In this document: piece after piece, positions 1-11,605 of the stretch
How the letters are laid out: the number at the start of each line of letters is the position of its first letter
How positions within the stretch are numbered: position 1 is the stretch's first letter
NCBI GenBank assembly: GCA_018806915.1
Contig: JAGKQI010000067.1
Location: 124,001-188,000 of the forward strand
Direction: 5' to 3'
Source: Phytophthora colocasiae
Taxonomy: Eukaryota > Oomycota > Peronosporomycetes > Peronosporales > Peronosporaceae
DNA: 64,000 nucleotides
Translations under genes and position numbers: made by a program
The notes under the pieces: model-generated
Seen by the model: the letters and a program-made list of their open reading frames with translations, nothing else
What the model was told of the DNA's origin: nothing
The model's database searches: none

Positions 1-2414
1 CATATCATTGAAAGAATGGGTATTGCAAAAGGAATGAAAACAGACCAAGTCGTTCAAGCTGCTAAAGCTCTGAAATATCTTAATGTGAGTGCTGGAGACA
101 CAGGTAGAAAGCTTTATATGACGGGTTGGAGTAAATTGCTTAAGCTAACAGGTTGTTTTTCAGTTTACAGACAAGGCGAAGATGGAACTGCGCTATATTT
201 CATCCTTTCCGGTCGAGTGCGTTTGTATGTATCGTATTTCACTGTGCTTTGCTCTATTTACACGTACTTCCGAAGTTCTTGCTTTCTAAAACTAACATTT
301 CGATTTTTTGCTATGCAGGTCAAGTGGACAAGAGCACACCCCAACGAAGGCAAAAGCAACGTTACCTGTCAAGGCAAACGATTTCTGGTCCATCGATCTA
401 TTCGAAGGTGATATCTTCGGAGAAGAGTTTCTTCTCGGAGGGATCACCTCCACTACGGAACGACTGACAACAGCAGTAGCCATTGCAAATGCACAAAACG
501 ACGAATCCGTGAAGCTGATGTACTTATCGCTTTCTGCCTACCTGTCTATATTCTCCTTATGGGAATACTTTACACACAGCAGCAGGTTTTGCCTTGCTCA
601 GAAAGCGAAAGATCAGGGGAGCTACAGTAGGTAAGTTTGTAGAGATCAATACCAAATTTCAGTGCTAAATAAATCTGATTGTATGTATGATTTAGGTCTG
701 CAATTGAGCGCTGGAAAGCTGCCGTGTTTCAAATAATTCGTGTTCGACGTCCATTGACTTCTGTGCTTCAAGGCCGTTTTTATCATCGCACTCAAGTAAC
801 GTTTTCAATGGTGCATCAACTGCCATTATTCAAGGATATTCCGAGTCAGCAATGTCTTGAAATGTGCAAATATTGCTCAGTGGAAGCTGTGTCACAAGAC
901 TCAAGCGTTTTTAAACAGGGCGACGACGTACTGGATCAATGTTATCTCATTATCAGTGGCTCAGTCATCATCCAGCAGGTTGCATTTCATCTTCAAATTT
1001 TGGCTAATCCTGGCTTAGGCGAAGGCAGAGGTCGAGTTTCTGTTCGTGTGATGAAAAGTGGGGATTCATTTGGGGAAGTCGAGCTCCTGTTGAGTACCAG
1101 CACACGCTTAACTGATGCTATTGTATCGAACAACAACACAAAGCTTCTTCGAGTTCCAAAAGATTTATTCTTGCAGTCTTGGCCTGTGCGAGAACATCTC
1201 AAATCGAAGCTGACAACTATAAAACGTGCGTTTGACGCTGCGTCTCCACTTGAGCCAGAACAACTATGCTCGATGTACTATTCTGCGAACGATTGTAGCT
1301 TCAAGCGCAACGACGGTAGTGAACGCTGTTATGTTTATACGATAACCTCTATTGCGGCACTTAAACTAACCTTTTGTTTGTAGTTGTTTTTGGAGCCAAC
1401 ACACAGCGAGGCACTCTTCTCATTATTGAAAGTGGTTTTTGCGTTGTGCACGATTACATTACACTACAACGAAAACGACCACGAAAACCAGCTCAGCGCG
1501 ACCCTGGTCCAAAGCTCGAACTGGATACAAAGGTGGCAACACTTGGTCCGAGTACGATTATGTTCGCAGAATCTGATTTATCGGACACCGATACCGCACT
1601 TGGTGGTGAATATGTCGTTGCTGACTCTCCTGTAGTGAACGCTTTCACCGTAGCATTATATTCTCGCCATCAAGACTTGACTGGAATTCTGTTTGGACGT
1701 GGAGGTCTTCAGACGGTTCGAGCAGCAATGGTAACGCAGCGTGATCGAAGAACTGAAAGCACGGCAGTGTTGACGCGGTTTGCAGAATCCACAGCGCCTA
1801 AAGAGAAGTCCGACGAAGTATCTTCTCGAAGTGTGTCTCCTTTGAAACAAATCAAACCAACAAGAAACATGAAATCGCCTGAGAAAACACCAATGAAAAT
1901 GGAACTGCAACACTATTTGCGAGATCGTGAATTGCCTCAAAACTCTCGACAAATTTGCAACAATAAGGGATCAATCCCTTTGGCGACGGTGGGGCCAACT
2001 CCACCTCCAAAGAAATCGCTAGGGCTTTCTTCTGGGTCGTTTGGATTACTCTCACTCGATTCTAGAGCAAAGGGTTTGTTTCCAGCATTACGCCCCGGTT
2101 ATTACTTTACAGAACACGAAAGCCAATGTCATGTGGACCCTATTGTTGCAGCAGCTTCAATGCGAAATACTCAGTTAATCAAGGAGACGCGAGTCATTGC
2201 TGCGCTTTCACACCAGTCTCACAAAACCCTTGGTCCAAGATTGAGCACAGCGACGAAGATACGTCAACGTCATGGACGACCACCGTCACGTCAACTGGAA
2301 AGTCGGGATAGGATGTTTGACATCCTTACTCCTGACACAAATTGTGAAAACTTAAGGAGAACAGGTCTTTGCAGACGATTGCTTCATATCAAAAGCAGCG
2401 ACGATCATAAATGA
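1..2414 (+). CDS. cyclic nucleotide-binding (CNB) domain protein, 3' part of gene
   Basis: Probably a cyclic-nucleotide-regulated scaffold or sensor; no kinase or channel part is visible. The frame is open to base 1, so the gene continues upstream. Exons read as 1-103, 164-224, 319-630, 696-1318 and 1384-2414; all junctions keep frame. Splicing joins GDT to VYRQGEDGTALYFILSGRV, a classic CNB beta-barrel start. A second CNB follows (FKQGDDVLDQCYLIISGSV, then GDSFGEVELL, the phosphate-binding cassette region). A third, weaker CNB-like stretch begins at FKRNDGIVFGANTQRG. The last about 200 residues are basic and low complexity. The cassette lacks the usual G-E-x-A-L arginine pattern in full, so ligand binding is uncertain. 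It converges with the coiled-coil gene at 3169-6596. Confidence 0.8.
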
Positions 2415-3168
2415 ACTTTTACTTTTTAAATGAGACATCCACGATTGGGGAGTTTATAGTGCCGGTGTTTTTTTTGCCGCTGTGAAGATTGCTCCCCCAA
2501 TAACCAAAGTTCTACACGTAGATGAAACAGTAAGAATGTTCGTTTTGAGCAGAACATTAGTACATGTGAAATTTGCAGACAGAGGAGCGAGGAACCGCAA
2601 TAGATGAATATTCAACACACTTGTTTCCCACGGAGAACTTGGTAACCTCGTAGGTGACAACCCCCTCTGTAGTTTTAACAACACGCAGTATCCTAACGCT
2701 CAAATAAAGATAGCCAAACACAAGCTGAGACAACAAGAATGATATGATATATTGTGCCCTCGCTCGTTAAGCTCACGTCTTCGGCTGGAGGTGACCGTCT
2801 TGAAAATCTCATGAATTATTGCGTCTCTCTCTTCATGTCAAAGTTATGAGTCGGCTCATTGCCGGTCGAGTCTTGGCGCGATTTTTTTTTATTGTCGACG
2901 TGTTACACCGATGAATATGAAAGTGATGAGGTTGGTCAACTAAAAACAACGATAGAGAAATAAACCTTAACAATCACTGTCACATTAACTGGACGATCTG
3001 CCACAAGGTCAAGGACGTGATAAGAAGAACTGGTTTTGCAGACGATTGCTTCATATCAAAAGTAGCAACGGTCATAAATGAATAACGACTATCTTTTTTT
3101 TTCGAATCGAAGGTGAGGCACATTGATGTCAAGTTATCTTATGACACTATTCTTTTATCTTCGTAGCC
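2415..3168. other. intergenic region with a duplicated gene-end fragment
   Basis: No supported gene lies between the two convergent genes. At 3035-3082 there is a near copy of 2368-2414, the last codons and stop of the upstream CNB gene (about 3 differences in 47-48 bases). The rest is AT-rich and holds no feature I can support. Confidence 0.7.
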
Positions 3169-6100
3169 CTATTGAGGAGGTTCTGGTTGCGAAGTTAGAG
3201 ATTTGAGCAGAGACTTTGTTCGAGTTGCTGCTGATTTTTTCCTTGGTGCGATGACTGGTGCACTGATCGGCCTATCAGGAGAAAAAATGGCCCTCGTCGC
3301 AGTGACGTTCATAAGGCTGTAGCCGACAATATCACAGTTAGAACCGGTCCACATCACTTCTGCAGTGATACCTTCGTACCTGAGCGGAGAAGCTTGAGGT
3401 GTCTTGAGAACTTTTTTCAAATTGATTTCTGCTGGTGGTATCGATATTTTCACATTTGGAACTCGTACAACAGGAGCTTTCTCACTAGCGTAAGAATCAC
3501 CAGCAGATTGATGTTGCAATGGTTGTGGAGAAGTGAAAAGCTGCTGAAGAGAGAATGCCGCATCTGCTGACGATTCGTCCAGAATGGATTCCTGAACTAG
3601 AACTTGAGCGTTGAACGGAACATTGGAACGGTAGATGCGAGCAGATGACGGGCCAGGATTCACTTTTCGCAATTGAGAACCAGATCCATTCGACTCTGGC
3701 TCATCATCTTGCGCATCTTCATTGTACGGGTGTGTAACCTCTTTATGGCAAGACAAGCAACGTACTAGACAATCTTCGTTCTCTGCATTCAACCCGAGCA
3801 ATCGAGCTTCCAATCTACAAATACCAGCGATGTTAGTCAGAATTGCATCTACCATAAAATGACATGAACGCACTCTTTTAGCAGCTTCAAGTCGGCCTTT
3901 CGCCGTAAACTTCGCTTGAGATTCTCAATAGCAACATTGTAGTCAGGCTGCTGCTTCAGCTTTTCCAAGAAGAGTTCAGCTTGGGCGTTTAGCTGGGCCG
4001 GAACATCTTGTGCCATTGTTTCAATTAGTGTTCTCTGACTCGCCAAAGCTTCCTCAAGCAGCGAATGCCTAGCGGCGGCTTCACTCTGAGCCACAGTGAG
4101 CTGAAGTTGCACTGCAGATCGAAGAGAGACGACTTCATTCTCCAAATCGCTCACCTTCTCAACAGCAGGAGCAGATAGCGATGCAATTCTTGAGTCGATG
4201 CTTAGCAGACTTTGCTCGATATCTGCAACACGTCGGCGAAGTGTATCGTGCGCGGATCGGTCATTCTTATCGCGAATATCGTGCGTGATCTGCTTTAGAG
4301 CTGCAAAAATCTCTCTAGATTTCTCCTCCAACAACTCGATTCTTGATGAAACAGTGAAGACATTCTTCTTCCGCTTGAGGAGAATGTTGGTTACATCTTT
4401 CTTCTGCTTCTCCTTGATGTGACCCTTAAGTTGATACCATTTCTTGTGAGCTCGCTCCTTGAGCTCATGTTCCTCTTCAGGTGAAAGCATCTGAGCACGT
4501 TTCAGCTTGTTAAGGGCAGTCATCGTCTTGGAGATCTCCTCAACGGCAGCTCTGGCTTCTTCGTCTTCTTCTTCTTCTCGCTCTTCATCACCACTCGAAG
4601 CTTCAGACCCTCCGGACGATGATTCACTGCCATTTTCACTGCTTTCTCCCTGCTCAATAGAGTCCACTGGAGAATCAACGCTACTCAGTACTGGTGTTTG
4701 AGGAATCGACTGGACGACTACTGGTGCTGTTTGAACTGGTTTTTGAGGTTGAGATGGTTCTTGAGCTGGTAGATGTACCGCTTCAGGTGCCGGATTACAT
4801 TCGACGACTTGTGGAACAAGGGAGGCTCGTCTTGAGTTAGACCCTCGCATTCTCACGGACAACCTGTGAGCGGCATCATTGTCAGCCCCATGTTCCGTTT
4901 TCTTCGTGAAACTTGGTCTTTGGATCATTTTCGAAGACCTTCGATGAACGGAGCTACGGTGAGGCAACAACGGATCAACTGCGGGTTCTGCAGCTTCGGA
5001 AGATTGAGGAGATAACGGTTCTTTGTGCTGTGGCGCTGCTTTCGCACGAATAGGGGCCCCGTCAGTCCTGATCACTTTGTGGGTGACTGTAGCAGGTTGA
5101 GCCACTGTTATCGGCTGGTTGTTTAAAAGCGGAGGCGAAGCCTGCTTCACCGGGATAATTTCGGTCGGTACTGTCGTCGGTAGATCTGGTGGAGGACTTA
5201 TTGTAGGGGTAACAACGGGTAGGACAGGTCGAGCTGGCTGGGATTCCGGATGGAGCAGTGGTTCTGTGATCGGTCTCAGTTGTTCGGTTTCTTTCATTGT
5301 AGACTCCTTTGTAGTGGAGTTAGTGCGTGAGCTACTGGGTATATGTGGCTCATGTACTTCCAGTACAGTTGCAGCCTGTGGCAGTGGTTCATTCGTATCT
5401 CTTGGAGATATTGTTGGGCTACTCTCATGAGGCGATTTTTCTAATTGAGTCCTCTGGAAAGTTTCCGACATGGGGCCTTCTTCAGTCATCGTTGGCGGAT
5501 CTGTGGATACAGGGAGTTGAACAGGTTGAGGGTCTGGAATGGTAGTTGTTGGAACCAAAGGACTACTGATAGGGGTTGTCACTACTGGAGTAGGTTTGGC
5601 GGACCCCTTCAGCACGAATGGTTGGGTAGTTTGTTCTACTTGAACAGTAGGCAAAATACTTGTGATAGACCTCGTTGGTGCTGACCATTTTTCCTTTGGT
5701 TCTGTGTCAATAGATAGCGGATTTAGCAGAATTTCCTTTGTCTGGTCGATCTGTGATAATGCAGGTTGCACCGATATTTCAGGCTCCATCTCAACCGATT
5801 CTTGACTGAGATCAGCTTCGCCATTTATGGCACTTTCTTGATTCAGTGGTGTTAGTGTTCCCTCGGCCACTGATACTTCTGAAGCTTGGACTTCCTCTTG
5901 TTTTTTCTGCTCAACTGGAAGAACTTTAGCTTCTGATACTTTGTCACTAGTCATTGAGCTCTTCAGTGCCTCGACATTCTGAACTAGAGTTGATTTAGCT
6001 TCAACCACTGGTGCAGGTAGTGGAATTGCTGGTGGTGGGACCACTTCAATCACTGCAGGCGAAGGAGTTGCTGGTACATCTGGGAGTCCATTGGCCTTCA

Positions 6101-6596
6101 CCTTTTTGGCACCGTGTTTCTTCTCTTTACTTTTCTTCTTTGTGATATTTTTCTCACTTTTTTCCGTTTCTACAACTTGGACTGGAGTGCTCGCACTTGC
6201 AGTGGCTAATCGATCCAGGATTGCAGCGGCCATTCCAGTTACACGTACAGTCTTCTTGTCAGCCCCTAGCTTCTTACTTACTGTGGGTGCCAATGGTTTA
6301 ACGTCGTCAGTAGTAGGCATCGCCCATCGATGAGGTCCTTGAGTTTCATCGTCAACTGCAGCAGTACCGTCGATATTGTGTGCAATGTTTCGAAGCTTTT
6401 GATCCAGCTCGGTCATGCCAAAACTTACTTCTGTCAGCCAGTTCTCCATTTTATCCACACGACCGCAAACAGCGCGTAAAATGGCTTCAAGTGCCATCGC
6501 TTGTTTACCTAGATCCTTGAAAAGACCTTGGAATACTTCGCGAGAGGCATTTCCAGGAGCATCTTGAGGCATTTGAGATACTGAAACCTTCCCCAT
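3169..6596 (-). CDS. large disordered/coiled-coil protein, QRICH2 (DUF4795)-like
   Basis: Two exons, 6596-3874 and 3814-3169, joined across a 59-bp intron to give about 1122 residues. Residues 1-80 form a helical region. A long Pro/Thr/Val/Ser-rich disordered stretch follows to about residue 640, then an acidic run and a charged coiled coil to about residue 910. Splicing yields KADLKLLKELEARLLGLN followed by CLVRCLSCHKEV. This arrangement, a coiled coil with K-A-D repeats running into a CLSC zinc-like motif, resembles the DUF4795 region of QRICH2, a flagellar protein of animals. That assignment is by remembered motif only. An axonemal role would fit the CEP120 gene in the same window. The start codon is 140 bp from the divergent gene at 6737. 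Alternative: an unrelated coiled-coil protein. Confidence 0.75.
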
Positions 6597-6736
6597 GCTG
6601 CAATTTCGAGATTAATTAAAAGACACTACACTGAGTTTATCAAGCCACCGTCTTCATGTTCTAGGTCGTCTGGGAGAATTTCTTCATTGAGGCGTCGGTT
6701 TCGACTAGCTATTTCAAATATCCGTTCCAATTGAAC

Positions 6737-9700
6737 ATGGAGATCCTACGACGTGGTCAAAACGTCTGGTTAACGCTTCTTGAGCTCTTGTTGGTCGTGT
6801 TTAATACTCTTGGAGGAGTTACAATTGCTGCTAATGGCAGGTTCCAGTTTACACAGGCTGTGTATTCTACCACGGAAGACTTTGGTGTTGCGTACATTAC
6901 AGTACAACGCAGTCTCGGGTTTAATGGACGAGCTGCTGTCTACGTCTCTTCAATTCCTGGGGTTGGAAATGCTGTTGCAGGACGAGACTTTAAACCAATC
7001 TTCAATGTTAGCCTCGTATGGCAAGATGGAGAAGATTTTGAGAAAGAACTTTATGTGCCGATCTACAATGACGGGAAACCACAGGAGACCGCGAAAACAT
7101 TTACGTTAAAACTTCACGACGCTGTCGGAGCGGATATTAATCTTGATCGAAACCAGACGCAGATCATCCTTGTCCCCCCATTGAATCGTACGTCTTAAGT
7201 ATTTTATATTAATGCTGTCGCTAACATGCATCGTTTTATTCTTTCTAGTTCTGCCCGGTAGTTTTAGATTTGCGAAGGACTCTATGAGTATTACAGAAGG
7301 CAATTCCTTGACAGTTCCGGTTGTTTGGGTTGCTGGTACAACATCTACTGCAAGTGTCAGGTTTGACGTTGCGTGCAAGAGTGCATGTTCTCCAGATGAT
7401 TTTGCCGTGGTATCTCCAGCCACAAAACTGCTGGAATGGAAACGTGACGATTTCCCGGTAAATTCCATCTCTCGAACTCAAAATATTGTATTGGAGGTGT
7501 TTGAAGACAATTTGTACGAACAAACCGAAAGTTTCTCGTTACGTTTAATTGCATTGGAAGCTGAGGAAGGTGATTCCATTGGTACGGGGGTCCTTGGGGA
7601 TATTGCCGAGACAGTTATTACTATTGCTGGCCCTAATGATATGCAGTCAGGCACGCTACAGTTTGAAGCTGACTGCTTTCCAGACTGTGTGAGTACAAAA
7701 TACTCAGTGATTTCAGGTGGAACTACTGTTGTGTTAGTCCAGCGTCGTCGGGGCAGCGATGGAGATTGTTCTGTTACTGTTGTTACTCAGGACGGTACTG
7801 CACTAGCAGGCGTGGACTATCAACCGTTGGAGCAAAGTCTATCCTGGAAAGAGGGGGATACCAGTGATAGGCAAATTCTTGTGCGATCCATAAGCCGACC
7901 AGATCCACGCCTTCCAACTCGTCGTGTGGCTCTTGTGTTAAAAAACAACAAAGGAGCACAAATGAATGGGGTTCATGCTAGCACGACATACGTGGATATC
8001 ACTAGCCTAACTGATGTATTTCTTGGAGATGTAAATTTCGCCACTCGAGAACCATTAGAATCCGCACTAAATCCTCCAGAGTTGGGGTTGATTCTTCTTG
8101 CCTCACGTAACATAAGCTCGCGACTGCAACTCTGTCCTAGTGTTGGTACCACCCAATCTGGTGTTTTATCCGTGGCAATTCAACGAAACTTTGCCGACTT
8201 TCTTGTGCCCGCCCGCGTGGTTATAACCACTGTTGCTGGCACAGCTACACCAAGTGTAGATTATGAACCTGTCGACACAGTTATCAGTTGGGCCAACAAT
8301 GACGCAGAGGTTAAGCATGTGCTTGTTCGGATTTTAACGCCTCCGACCTTCGACCCGCGGCCTCGTTCATTCTGGCTGCAGTTGTCGGATGTCACTGGGG
8401 CAGTTGTTGGAGACTGCAATCTTCTCGAAGTGGTTCTAACTGGAATAGCGCCAGGGCCGCATATCTCCTCGTTTGAACTGGACATGGCTCTTGGAACACT
8501 TACTCTTCAGTTAAGTGCTTCTGTCCAAGCTTCAACACTTGACGTCTCCAAATTACTGCTTCAATCTGAACGTGAGCTGAAAAATGGACCAACTTTCAAG
8601 TTTAACCCCCAGCAAACTACCACAAACAGTTTGGATGGCACCACCATTGTGCTTAACATTGGGGCAGGAGATTTCAATGCACTTAAACGTGTCGTTGGCC
8701 TTGCTCAAAGTGTTTCAACCACTTTTGTGAGTGTGGGTGGAGGTCTTTTCCAGTACATTCTAAATAACTGCCAAAGTAGTGGCATCTTGGCTTGTTCTCC
8801 TGCCATGACCATTGCTACGCCTAGTACTTCAGCTCTTGTTGTCAGTAAATTCACAGCTGATACGATTGCTCCAACACTTTTGGGCTTTAGTATGGATTTA
8901 CCTCGTCGATTACTGAAGCTGCACTTTTCAGAGGCTGTGGATTTTGCTAGTGTGAAGATCGAAGCAATTGGTTTTTCAGAATCTGCTGCAGGAATGGATG
9001 TCTATAGGCTCTCATCTTCCACTACGCGTCTCTTTTCACCACAACCAGATCCTCTAAGTGGAGCTACACTGCGAGACTTGAACCGTCTTCCAGCTGACTA
9101 CACATTTCTCACGCTTCAGCTAGGTCGTGCTGATAGCACATCACTTGCTAGTTTTGGTACCGGGAAGATTGGAATCGCTAGAGCAAACACGTTTCTCGGA
9201 ATGGGAAGCGCCTTCGTGGCGGATTTTGCAGGTAATCCTGTTTTGGCTGTGAGTTCTCCCACGCTTCGTCAAGTGTCAGCAGCAGATTGCTCGACGTGTC
9301 CAACAGGATCGTATCTTACAAGCTCGTGTTCGGATCTAAAAGACCGGAAGTGCGCCACTTGCAGTGTGTGTCCAGGCAATTCCTACGCGCTTGAAGCTTG
9401 CAGATCTACACAAGACACGCTTTGTTACCGTAAGTCTGCATTTACATCATTGTTTGTCGTTAGCTAACTTTTTCCTGCTGTACAGCGTGCACTGAATGCC
9501 GATCTGGCCAATTCGTGTCAATAGCTTGCTCTCCAACGACAGATCGTGTATGCGCACCTTGTACTCAATGCACTTTAGACGAGTACGAGGTTTCGACTTG
9601 TGCGACCGGTGCAGATCGGGTCTGCCGAACTTGCAACTCTTGCGCGTTAACAACTGCACAGCAATGGTTGTGTCAGCGTAGCCCAATGTGGAAGCGATTG

Positions 9701-9910
9701 CAGATGCGACTACCATTCAGCTGTCCGCAACCCGGCCAACAGTTCAAGACTCGAGAGGAGCAGCTACAGAAGGCAAAGTCCAACAAGTGTGGATCGGGAC
9801 GCTGTTCTTGCGTTGCTACAAGTATCACTGGGAATGCCAATCCAAACGGCGACGGCTTTCCAACTGATTCGCGCTGCACAGGACCTGTGGCATACAACAT
9901 TCTCGTTTAG
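6737..9910 (+). CDS. secreted/surface protein with Calx-beta domains and TNFR-like cysteine-rich repeats
   Basis: Three exons (6737-7187, 7249-9429, 9486-9910; introns of 61 and 56 bp, phases consistent) give about 1018 residues. The N-terminus has a basic start and a hydrophobic run (LTLLELLLVVFNTLGG), a probable signal peptide. Several Calx-beta repeats follow, recognised by the pattern GRDFKPI...V.WQDGE and again GVDYQPL..SLSWKEGD and SVDYEPV...ISWANND. Residues about 690-850 have clustered cysteines in TNFR/NGFR-like spacing (CSTCPTGSYLTSSC, CTQCTLDEYEVSTC). I see no transmembrane helix after the cysteine repeats, so it may be secreted. Calx-beta folds bind calcium in integrins and Na/Ca exchangers; here they suggest an extracellular adhesion or sensing role, which is inference. 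The 3' end is 52 bp from the convergent methyltransferase. Confidence 0.8.
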
Positions 9911-9962
9911 TAACAAATTGAAGAAGGGACTGTCTGGTAAACTTGTTCTATTGGTATTTGTT

Positions 9963-11356
9963 CTAGTTCGAGGCAGCTCGGATCTCGTAGAATTCGTAGG
10001 ATAGCTCTTGTGCGTCGCTGACAGTCTCGAGAAGCTCTGAGCCGTCAGCCAGTTCGCCCACAGGTGTGATGGTGTAGGAAAGGTCAGTGCTCGCAGCCAG
10101 AAGCTCATGCAGATGGATGACACCGAAGCGACTGTGGCTGTTAGCGTTCATGAGATAAGCTACCGAATTGGGGTTGGTCAACACGTGGTGGCGTACAACA
10201 CGTAGGAAACCTTCAGCTGTGCTCGGCTCGCAGATAATGTCGCTAGCAATGATCACTTCAGCCTTCGGCACAGCCTCAATACTTTCAGTGGTGTCCCAAT
10301 CCAGGAATGACACTTCCACTTCAGGCTTTGACGGATCGAATTCGTGTGTAAAAGGCTTGTTGAGCTGTACATTGTACTCGAGAGCCGTGCATGTATCAGC
10401 CTGGTAGTCCGTGAGTGTAGTCTGTCTTGCAAAGCGTGCCGCTGTAATGCCTCCGAGTCCAAGACCGCTGCCAACTTCCAGTACACTCTTTCCCACGAAT
10501 AGGTCGCGGTGCTTGTGAATCCAACGCGCGAGCACGAAAGCTGCGCCCCAGAGTAAATACCCTGTTTTTCTTTGTCCAGTCATACGCGTCGGAACTTGGC
10601 GGATCAGCACGTTCAGAGTATTCTGAGACCCGTCAGCATTTTTGGGCACGTTGTCGCGAGCGTCGAAAGGCAGAGGTACTGCACGTGGCCACAAGCGCTT
10701 CACCTCTCCAACTTGACGTACACGATGAGGAAAAGTGATGGCCGATGGGCTGCTTGTGCACGCCGTAACAACTTCTGCTGCTGCCTGTTTAAACAAACCA
10801 ACGTTCCGGCTTCAGATGCTGGACATTACGGCCTCGCATAAAAAGAAGACGTCTACCTCTTGAATGTCTTCGTTTTCATGCTCCATCAGACGCATCAGCA
10901 AAGGGTGGGCTCCGATTCGCGCTGGAAGGGGAAAAAATAAAAGAAGTAAGCGTACGCGAAGACTACCAATCGTGTTCTTAAATCTTACCGATGAAAGTAG
11001 CATTGTCCTCATCGACGACAGACTCGGCCAGCAGGAGCAAAATATCGTGCACAATCTCGAGGTCGGATTCGTTAACATCTCCGTACATATTCTTGACGAA
11101 TACAGCAAGGTGCTCGGTCGCAATTGTCAAGAACCCAGCTAAACAGAACAAGAGAAATCAGCACAATACCCACTTCGAATGCAATCCAACAAACGCACGT
11201 ACCGAGTCCAAGCACACAGCGCCCATAGGTGCTTCCAGCCAGAGAACGAATGTGCTCTCGAGCCGCCGCGGAAGTGGCCACCTCCTGCACCAACGGGCGA
11301 GTCGCTTCAACGTCAATGGGTAGCGGGGACGGCGGTGTCGAACACAGCAGCACCAT
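9963..11356 (-). CDS. class I SAM-dependent methyltransferase (Methyltransf_16/METTL21-like) with helical N-terminal extension
   Basis: Four exons on the minus strand: 11356-11203, 11138-10989, 10921-10857 and 10784-9963. They join in frame to 396 residues. The catalytic domain has the lead-in TGQRKTGYLLWGAAFVLARW, motif I VLEVGSGLGLGG, the acidic post-I loop (LTDYQAD) and the motif IV-like stretch VIIASDIICEP. These are typical of the METTL21/FAM86 protein-lysine methyltransferase family. The first about 125 residues are helical with leucine-rich segments (LEIVHDILLLLAES, HPLLMRLMEHENEDIQEAAAE) and look like armadillo-type or FAM86-type helical repeats. The substrate cannot be told. The longest open frame alone starts with TTG, so the upstream exons are needed for an ATG start. 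Confidence 0.8.
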
Positions 11357-11605
11357 CTTGTCTACTCCAAACTGTTGCGCTCCAAAGAGAATTGACCGAT
11401 GGATGGAGGTGGCGAAGACAGGGGCAGCTGGTCACGAATGGCGGTTACGCGCCACGTCAGTAGGAATTTCTGATTGGTCGACTCGGCATTACTAGCGTTA
11501 AACATGTCGCGCGTCACGTAAAAACTGCAGCTTCGGTCGCAGTAGTGTACGGCTATTGTTACAAGCTGTAACTTCAGGAGACGTTGAAGTGGTTGTGCTC
11601 CGTCT

